From: Clostridiales bacterium
GTDB lineage: Bacteria > Bacillota_A > Clostridia > Saccharofermentanales > Saccharofermentanaceae
NCBI GenBank assembly: GCA_017537905.1
Contig: JAFYJX010000061.1
Span: forward strand, 1-8,779
Reading direction: 5' to 3'
Length of the DNA stretch: 8,779 nucleotides
Of the stretch, positions 1 to 5,332 are shown in pieces. How positions within the stretch are numbered: position 1 is the stretch's first letter; each line of letters opens with the position of its first letter. The position numbers and the translations under genes are program-made. The notes under the pieces were generated by a model, which saw only the letters and a program-made list of their open reading frames with translations, did not search any database and was not told where the DNA came from.

Positions 1-1130
1 AAAGCCGTGAGACGGAAGTAGCCTGCGCCGTTCTCGCCGAAGCCTTCGCCGGGTGTTCCGACGATGCCGAATCTGTTAAGGATCGAATCGAAGAATTCCC
101 AGCCGCCCATGTTGCCGGGGCACTTGAGCCAGATGTAAGGTGAGTTGACGCCGCCTGTGAAGTAGATGCCCTTTGCCGTGAATACTTCTGCGAGGGCAGC
201 AGCGTTGCGCTTGTAGTAAGCGATATTTGCTTTGCAGTCTTCCAGGCCCTGGCCGGAAAGTGAAGCGGCAGCGCCTCTCTGAGTTATGTAGGATACGCCG
301 TTGAACTTGGTTGCCTGGCGTCTTGACCAGAACTTGGAGAGCTTGATGCCGTCGGATTCAAGAGCGTCCGGAACCACTGTCCAGCCGCATCTTACGCCTG
401 TGAAACCGGCGAACTTAGAGAATGAAGATATCTCGACAGCGCATGTGTCTGCGCCGGGGATCTCATAGATCGTGTGAGGCTTGTCTTCTGTGATGAAGGC
501 TTCATATGCAGCGTCGAAAATGATGAGTGAACCGGTCTTCAAAGCGAAGTTTACCCATGCCGTAAGGCCTTCGTAGCTGTAGACTGCGCCTGTCGGGTTA
601 TTAGGCGAGCAGATGTAGATTACGGAAGGTTCGATGTTTGTGTCGGAGGGAGGGAGAGGAAGGAAGTCATTCTCCTTGTTTCCGGCAACATATGAGATCT
701 TTCTGCCGTTCATGAGGTTTGAATCAACATAAACAGGATATACGGGATCAGGAACAATGACCGGATTATCGCCCAAAACATCAGGGAGGTTGCCGAGATC
801 GCTCTTTGCACCGTCGCCGACATAAATGGTCTCAGGCGAAACGGAAACACCGAGATCCTTGTAGTGATCTGAGATCGCATTTCTTAAGAAGTCGTAGCCG
901 TATTCCGGGGGATAGCCGTGGAATGTCTCTTTGCTTGCCATTTCCTTAACGGCTTCTTCCATTGCGGAAGTGACCGACTGGGGAAGGGGAAGCGTAACGT
1001 CTCCTATGCCCATCCTGATGATCTCGCGGTCAGGGTTCTCTGCTTGGAACTTCTTGACGCGCTTGGCGATGTCAGAGAAAAGGTATGTTTCTTTTACGTC
1101 GAGAAAATGAGTATTGAGCTTGATATCCAT
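1..1130 (-). CDS. dapL: LL-diaminopimelate aminotransferase, 3' end cut by window edge
   Basis: This PLP-dependent fold-type I aminotransferase converts L-tetrahydrodipicolinate plus glutamate to LL-diaminopimelate plus 2-oxoglutarate. That is the one-step DapL branch feeding peptidoglycan and lysine synthesis in the cytoplasm. I translated 376 codons on the minus strand from ATG at 1130. Visible motifs are GDGAKSD (residues 105-111, phosphate-binding region), SPNNPTG (175-181), FDAAYEAF (205-212) and SFSKFAGFTGVRCGW (236-250), in which K239 is the expected Schiff-base lysine. YFRLTA near the edge (371-376) carries the Arg expected to bind the substrate carboxylate. DapL proteins are usually about 400-410 residues, so roughly 25-35 residues lie beyond the left edge. 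The start is supported by AGAGG at 1139-1143, 8 bases upstream. The gene is divergent from the ANL-like gene at 1338. The combined motif set favours DapL over a generic class I aminotransferase. The gene looks intact as far as it is visible. Confidence 0.93.
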   Translation of the reverse strand, partial: MDIKLNTHFLDVKETYLFSDIAKRVKKFQAENPDREIIRMGIGDVTLPLPQSVTSAMEEAVKEMASKETFHGYPPEYGYDFLRNAISDHYKDLGVSVSPETIYVGDGAKSDLGNLPDVLGDNPVIVPDPVYPVYVDSNLMNGRKISYVAGNKENDFLPLPPSDTNIEPSVIYICSPNNPTGAVYSYEGLTAWVNFALKTGSLIIFDAAYEAFITEDKPHTIYEIPGADTCAVEISSFSKFAGFTGVRCGWTVVPDALESDGIKLSKFWSRRQATKFNGVSYITQRGAAASLSGQGLEDCKANIAYYKRNAAALAEVFTAKGIYFTGGVNSPYIWLKCPGNMGGWEFFDSILNRFGIVGTPGEGFGENGAGYFRLTA

Positions 1131-1163
1131 GGCATTTACCTCTGGTCTGTAAAATCTTTGAAC

Positions 1164-1172
1164 ATTTTAACA
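1164..1172 (-). promoter_or_regulatory. Candidate dapL promoter, extended -10
   Basis: On the minus strand the sequence reads TGTTAAAAT, a TG-n extended -10 followed by TAAAAT (plus-strand 1164-1169). The best -35 resemblance, TTGCCA, is only 14 bases upstream, so the TG extension probably carries recognition. The predicted start near 1157 gives a leader of about 27 bases, too short for a lysine riboswitch. The palindrome CCGGCCGG (1173-1180) sits directly upstream of the -10 and could be incidental or a regulator site. Confidence 0.5.
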
Positions 1173-1276
1173 CCGGCCGGCAATGGCAAAAGCAAAAAAC
1201 TTATCGTACATCTGCACAAATGATTGCCCGAAAACAGTATCAGCATGTAAACAAGTAAATGAAGCACGCAAGAGTG

Positions 1277-1282
1277 TATAAT
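1277..1282 (+). promoter_or_regulatory. Candidate -10 of the promoter for the ANL-like gene
   Basis: A perfect TATAAT lies in the divergent gap, 55 bases before the TTG start at 1338. It predicts a transcription start near 1289 and a leader of about 49 bases. I find no convincing -35 hexamer at 16-18 bases, so this is a single-element call. The rest of the 1131-1337 gap shows no RNA gene, riboswitch or convincing small gene. Confidence 0.42.
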
Positions 1283-1326
1283 AAACGCGGTTAGTTTTAT
1301 GGATCTGCCCTTGCTTAACAATTGAC

Positions 1327-1330
1327 GGAG
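1327..1330 (+). promoter_or_regulatory. Ribosome binding site that fixes a TTG start
   Basis: GGAG is followed by a 7-base spacer and TTG at 1338. An in-frame stop (TGA, 1323-1325) lies immediately upstream. The next in-frame ATG is at 1413, inside the conserved N-terminal part of the protein, so TTG is the best-supported start. Confidence 0.75.
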
Positions 1331-1337
1331 AACTGTT

Positions 1338-3110
1338 TTGGAGAGTCAGTGGAGTGTCTTTTATCCCGAGAATTATTCGAATCCGGCCACGGATACGGAT
1401 GAGACGCTTTACATGCGCATAAAAAGATCCTGCACGAGATTTCCGGACAGGATCGCTATTGAATACGGCGCTACCAAGATATCCTATGCTTCGCTTATCG
1501 AAAAGATAGATGAGACCGCATTGGCCTGGAAGAGGCTCGGCGTGGAAAAGGGCGATGTCGTAATGTTTGCCATGGGCAACAATCCCTTAAACTTAATATG
1601 CGTTTATGCGCTCGATAAGATAGGCGCTTCTGCAGCTCTTGCCGTTCCGAACCTTGCGACTGAGTATTTTGCAGGATACGCAAACTGCACCAATGCCAAG
1701 TACTGCGTGATGAGCTGCAACCAGTTCCTTAATTATTCATCCGTTTTGAAGGAGACGGGAATTAAGACTGTCGTGATCGGCAAATACAGTGAGATGGCAA
1801 CCGGGATCACCAAACTGAAGATCAGGTTCTATCCGCTGTCGAGTTATGACATGCCGAAGCCCAAGAATATTCCCGAGGGAATCAAGCTTCTTTACTGGAA
1901 AGACCTTTTCTCACATCCTGATGATTCTTCGCAGGAGATCCAGATCCACGACAGAGACTGCAACAGAACGGTCCTGTATCTGTTTCCGAGCAAGCCCACA
2001 GCCTGTAAGGCGACTGAGCTCAGCGCGAAGAACCTGAATATTTCCGCCAACATCACCGAGATGGTGCTTAAGGCAAATGAAGACCTGACCGGGAAACCGT
2101 CCAGAATGCTCTGCCTTAACGAGAGCTGCTTCGCCTTCGGATTTGCATTCGGAGTCCATAGTGTCCTGTCATGCGGCCAGACGGTCCTGACATTTACCTG
2201 GTATGATCCGGACAAGATATTCTTTGCGATAAAGCGCCAGAAACCTGATGTTCTTATCGGGTATAACAGCACTGTTGCCTATATCAATAAGATCGGAGGA
2301 CCTTCCGATATCCTCAAGAGTGTAGACAGGATCATTGTCGGAGAAGGACTCCTTACGAGCAGCCAGAAAGCATCGCTGTTCGAGATCGCTAAATCATCGG
2401 GCAAGAAACTCTCGTTATGTTCCATCACCAGCTGTGACGAGCTGCTGGTATATGCGTACGGGCCTTCGGATTTGCAGAGTGACAGACTTCTGGGATTCCC
2501 GCTTCCGGGAGTTCTGATGCGTATTGCGGACAGCGACACCGGTCTTGATGTGCCTGAAGGAACAGAGGGCGAGATAGCCGTTTGTTCGCCAATTGCAACA
2601 GGCATCGCCCCCGGCGGAAGCAGGACAGACATGCCGCATTACAAAAAGCTTCCTGACGGAAGGATCTGGTTTTTCACAGGCCTTCTGGGCAAACAGGACG
2701 GAAATAAGATGTTTTATCTTGTCGGCAACAAGAACAGGGAAGCGAGGATCAACAGTTATCCCGTATATCCCGATAAGGTCGACGAGGCTGTCCAGATGAC
2801 AGAAGGCGTTGTCGAATCCTGTACCGTTGTTATCGAGAAACCGGCAGGCCCTATCCTTGTTACTGCTGTTGTCCCTGAAGAAGAATATTTTTACGACAAT
2901 TCCATGATGGAAGATCTGAGAAACAGGATAACTTCGGAGTGTGAACTGACGCTTCATGAATCCATGAGGCCTTCGGAGATAACCTTCCTTGTATCGCTCC
3001 CCAGAGACTCCAAGGGCGCGGCAGATTATGACGCCGTCAAAGACAAGGTCGAGATGATCCAGAACGGAGATGTGCCCGAAATTACCTCACCTGACACGAT
3101 GACTGAATGA
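1338..3110 (+). CDS. Degenerate ANL-superfamily (acyl-CoA synthetase-like) protein
   Basis: This 590-residue protein has the overall layout of acyl/aryl-CoA synthetases and adenylation domains, enzymes that activate carboxylates as acyl-AMP. The N-terminal part is clear (DRIAIEYGATKISYASL at 37-53, then a segment ending LGVEKGDVV at 67-75). The catalytic motifs are eroded. The A3 loop, normally SGTTG-x-PKG, reads PSKPTACKA (217-225), although the following ELSxxN (227-232) is kept. The A7 TGD is TGL (447-449), replacing the ribose-binding Asp. The A8 GR is GN (463-464). The A10 segment reads LPRDSKGAADY (554-564), which puts Ala561 where the catalytic Lys of PRxxSGK normally stands. The reading frame is intact over normal family length, so this is a diverged protein and not a broken gene. 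Activity may be absent or altered; the substrate is unknown. No carrier-protein or thioesterase domain is present. No terminator is visible after it, so transcripts may run into the lipoprotein gene. Confidence 0.8.
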   Translation: MESQWSVFYPENYSNPATDTDETLYMRIKRSCTRFPDRIAIEYGATKISYASLIEKIDETALAWKRLGVEKGDVVMFAMGNNPLNLICVYALDKIGASAALAVPNLATEYFAGYANCTNAKYCVMSCNQFLNYSSVLKETGIKTVVIGKYSEMATGITKLKIRFYPLSSYDMPKPKNIPEGIKLLYWKDLFSHPDDSSQEIQIHDRDCNRTVLYLFPSKPTACKATELSAKNLNISANITEMVLKANEDLTGKPSRMLCLNESCFAFGFAFGVHSVLSCGQTVLTFTWYDPDKIFFAIKRQKPDVLIGYNSTVAYINKIGGPSDILKSVDRIIVGEGLLTSSQKASLFEIAKSSGKKLSLCSITSCDELLVYAYGPSDLQSDRLLGFPLPGVLMRIADSDTGLDVPEGTEGEIAVCSPIATGIAPGGSRTDMPHYKKLPDGRIWFFTGLLGKQDGNKMFYLVGNKNREARINSYPVYPDKVDEAVQMTEGVVESCTVVIEKPAGPILVTAVVPEEEYFYDNSMMEDLRNRITSECELTLHESMRPSEITFLVSLPRDSKGAADYDAVKDKVEMIQNGDVPEITSPDTMTE

Positions 3111-3128
3111 GAATTCGGTTATTTTTCG

Positions 3129-3137
3129 TGATATAAT
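3129..3137 (+). promoter_or_regulatory. Extended -10 promoter of the DUF885 lipoprotein gene
   Basis: TGATATAAT combines a TG-n extension with a consensus TATAAT (3132-3137). No good -35 is present at 16-18 bases, as is common for extended -10 promoters. The predicted start is near 3144, giving a leader of about 53 bases before the ATG at 3197. Confidence 0.62.
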
Positions 3138-3182
3138 CCATAAAGCGTCGGGGGATGACGCGGGGTTATGGAATTAAGGATA

Positions 3183-3188
3183 GAGGAG
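3183..3188 (+). promoter_or_regulatory. Ribosome binding site that fixes the lipoprotein start at 3197
   Basis: GAGGAG lies 8 bases before ATG 3197. An upstream in-frame ATG at 3155 has no such site and would place 14 charged residues before the signal peptide. The downstream ATG is therefore preferred. Confidence 0.8.
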
Positions 3189-3196
3189 ATGATTTA

Positions 3197-5164
3197 ATGA
3201 AAAAATACTCTGTAAAGATGACAGCGCTGGTTTGCTGCGCTGCGATTGTTTTGTCCCTTGCAGGCTGCTTTGGAGGTGCTCCCCGCCACAGAGGAAGAGA
3301 GACCGATAACGGCAATAAGATCGAGGGAGGCCAGACTGATCCCACTGTTTCAACTGATCCTTCAGCAGATCCGACAACGGTGCCGACTACGAATCCTACC
3401 GGCAATGTCTCTACTGCAGACCAGCTGACATATCCTGATCATGTTGCAACATATTCCGAGGTGCATCCTGACCATGCGCCGGGCAGCATCAGCGGAGATG
3501 CTGCAGTAAAGCAGCTTTCAGATGTCGAGATGACAATCCTTCACCACGAGATCGACAACTATGCGGATGTGGAAATCCTTTTCGAGCATCCCGAAAAGTA
3601 CGGCTTCGACATCAAGGAAGCCACTTGGGGTGATTTCACAACGATCGACCAGTATCCTGCGGAAAAGCAGTTCTACCAGACGCAGCTCGATAAGCTCCTG
3701 CAGATCAATTACAACACGCTGAATGATGATGACAGGATCTGCTACGACAAGCTCGTATATGACTGCGAAGAGAGCATTTACGGATACTCTTACACGGCCT
3801 TTGAGTACTACACGATGATCTTCAATTACCTTGTCGGACCGCAGTCGGAGATACTGTTTATCCTTGACGTTTATTCTTTCGACACTGTTGAAGATGCGGA
3901 GAAATACATAGATCTCGTCAAGGACCTCGACAGATACTATGACCTCATGTGCGAATATGAGGAAACAAGAGTAAAGCTTGGATTTGCCTCTTCCGACAAC
4001 AGCTATGAGGAAGCTGCAAAATCATTCGATAATCTGGTAAAGCAGAAAGATAACTGCTTCCTTTACGATTCTTTCGAGGAGAGACTCGACAATATCAAGG
4101 GATTATCTGCAAGTGACAGGAGCAGGCTGATCTCCGAGCACGAGAAGGCAATGAAGGAAGTTGCTTTCCCTGAATTCCAGGAGTGCGCTGACCGCATGAG
4201 AAAGCTTAAAGGTTCCGGCGGAACGGATTTAGGCCTCTGCCAGTTCAAGGGCGGAGATGCATACTATGCAACGCTTACAAGACGCCAGACGAACAACGGA
4301 GCCAGCGTTCAGGAGAGCATAGATGCTCTGGACAAGAGGATCCAGTATATCTACGACGACTATACCAAGATAGCTACTTCAGGGTTTGGCTGGTACAGAG
4401 AATACATGAACCATTCATATTCAAAGGGCAGCCTTCAGAAGAATCTGGATTTCCTTTTGGATTCGGTTAAGAAGGATTTCCCTGACATTCCGGCACATGA
4501 GTACTATGTAATGGATGTTCCGAAGGTGTTCGAGGAGAATTTCTCGCCTGCTGCTTATCTCGGATATCACCTGGATAATTTCAATGCCAATGTGATCATC
4601 ATCAACCACAAGAGTGCTGATTCGGATAAGGATTTCGGAACTACAGTAGCCCACGAGGCATACCCGGGACACATGTTCCAGTCGCTTTATACCAGAGCTC
4701 ACACGAACCATCCGTATATGTATCTGTCATCGTCCATCGGTTACAACGAAGGCTGGGCCGTATATGTCGAGAACTATTCGATGAGGTATTTCTCCGGCAA
4801 GGGAGTTACCGATGCAGTTAAACTCGTAAGCTATGAATCGCTCCTCTCGCTTCTTGTCAGCACCAGAGTCGATTACGGTATCCATGTCGAGAACTGGTCG
4901 TTGAAGCAGTGCGTTGATTACTTCAACAAGTTCGGATTCTCTGTTTCTGAGGATGCGTTCCAGAAATACTATACGCTGCTCGTTACGGATCCTGCATATT
5001 ATGCCAAGTACGGTATGGGCTATGTCTGGACCCAGCAGACGATGGACGATATGCGCGCAAAATATCCGAATAAGTCGGACAAAGAGATCCATACGGCCTA
5101 CCTTGATTCCCTCACGGGAACGTTTGAACAGATAAGGAAAAACATGATCAAGAAGCTCGGATGA
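3197..5164 (+). CDS. DUF885-family lipoprotein, probable zinc metallopeptidase
   Basis: The protein is 655 residues from ATG 3197. It starts with a lipoprotein signal: basic MKKYSVK, a hydrophobic core, and the lipobox LAGC with Cys24 as the predicted lipidated residue, so it should be anchored on the outer face of the membrane. Residues 25-75 form a Thr/Pro/Asp-rich flexible tether (for example VPTTNPTG, 62-69). The rest matches the DUF885 layout, largely helical, with the signature HEAYPGH (486-492) and NEGWAVYVE (517-525). H486, H492 and E518 are the likely zinc ligands and E487 the likely general base. The metal-peptidase assignment rests on family resemblance to zincin-type sites; the HE-x4-H spacing differs from classic HExxH. 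The substrate is unknown; a peptide scavenged outside the cell is a reasonable guess. The gene has its own promoter at 3129 and a strong terminator just after the stop, so it can be expressed as a single gene, with possible read-through from upstream. Confidence 0.87.
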   Translation: MKKYSVKMTALVCCAAIVLSLAGCFGGAPRHRGRETDNGNKIEGGQTDPTVSTDPSADPTTVPTTNPTGNVSTADQLTYPDHVATYSEVHPDHAPGSISGDAAVKQLSDVEMTILHHEIDNYADVEILFEHPEKYGFDIKEATWGDFTTIDQYPAEKQFYQTQLDKLLQINYNTLNDDDRICYDKLVYDCEESIYGYSYTAFEYYTMIFNYLVGPQSEILFILDVYSFDTVEDAEKYIDLVKDLDRYYDLMCEYEETRVKLGFASSDNSYEEAAKSFDNLVKQKDNCFLYDSFEERLDNIKGLSASDRSRLISEHEKAMKEVAFPEFQECADRMRKLKGSGGTDLGLCQFKGGDAYYATLTRRQTNNGASVQESIDALDKRIQYIYDDYTKIATSGFGWYREYMNHSYSKGSLQKNLDFLLDSVKKDFPDIPAHEYYVMDVPKVFEENFSPAAYLGYHLDNFNANVIIINHKSADSDKDFGTTVAHEAYPGHMFQSLYTRAHTNHPYMYLSSSIGYNEGWAVYVENYSMRYFSGKGVTDAVKLVSYESLLSLLVSTRVDYGIHVENWSLKQCVDYFNKFGFSVSEDAFQKYYTLLVTDPAYYAKYGMGYVWTQQTMDDMRAKYPNKSDKEIHTAYLDSLTGTFEQIRKNMIKKLG

Positions 5165-5191
5165 GTCCTGCCTCAAAATTGCACCAAACGC

Positions 5192-5229
5192 GCCCCGCGG
5201 TTAATAAGCCCGCGGGGCTTTATTTTGTT
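5192..5229 (+). terminator. Intrinsic terminator after the lipoprotein gene
   Basis: GCCCCGCGG (5192-5200) pairs perfectly with CCGCGGGGC (5210-5218), giving a 9-bp GC-rich stem with a 9-base AT-rich loop. TTTATTTTGTT follows directly. It lies 28 bases after the stop codon at 5162-5164 and should isolate the lipoprotein gene from the next gene. Confidence 0.93.
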
Positions 5230-5275
5230 ATGTTTGCGGGAAAATTACCATTTAATTAATTTTTATATAAAATGA

Positions 5276-5302
5276 TTGAGAAAATAATCGTTGTGTTATA
5301 AT
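5276..5302 (+). promoter_or_regulatory. Promoter of the 1099-residue membrane protein gene
   Basis: The -10 is TATAAT (5297-5302) with a TG-n extension (TG at 5294-5295). A -35-like TTGAGA (5276-5281) lies 15 bases upstream of it. The region before it is strongly AT-rich (about 5246-5274), possibly an UP-like element. The predicted start near 5309 gives a leader of about 24 bases, with GGAGG at 5321-5325, 7 bases before the ATG. Confidence 0.68.
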
Positions 5303-5332
5303 TAACCTGAATATTTATATGGAGGACGGCTC

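Noticed and set aside
1131..1163. Lysine riboswitch in front of dapL
   Set aside because: The predicted leader is only about 27 bases, and no lysine-riboswitch-like structure is visible in the 207-base gap.
918..1223. Plus-strand open frame of 101 codons
   Set aside because: It runs antisense through the start of dapL and across its promoter and has no recognisable domain; the dapL reading on the other strand is unambiguous.
1136..1321. Minus-strand open frame of 61 codons in the divergent gap
   Set aside because: It begins with TTG, has no Shine-Dalgarno site, overlaps both promoters and ends at the dapL ribosome binding site. A hydrophobic stretch near its start is not enough to call a gene.
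3145..3161. Hairpin as terminator of the ANL-like gene
   Set aside because: The stem is only 5 bp, no T-tract follows, and it lies downstream of the next gene's promoter.
3155..3196. Upstream ATG giving the lipoprotein 14 extra residues
   Set aside because: There is no ribosome binding site before it, it lies only about 11 bases after the predicted transcription start, and it would put charged residues ahead of the signal peptide. The ATG at 3197 has GAGGAG at good spacing.
4727..5176. Minus-strand open frame of 149 codons inside the lipoprotein gene
   Set aside because: It is wholly antisense to a well-supported coding sequence and has no domain or ribosome binding site; it is explained by codon bias of the plus-strand gene.
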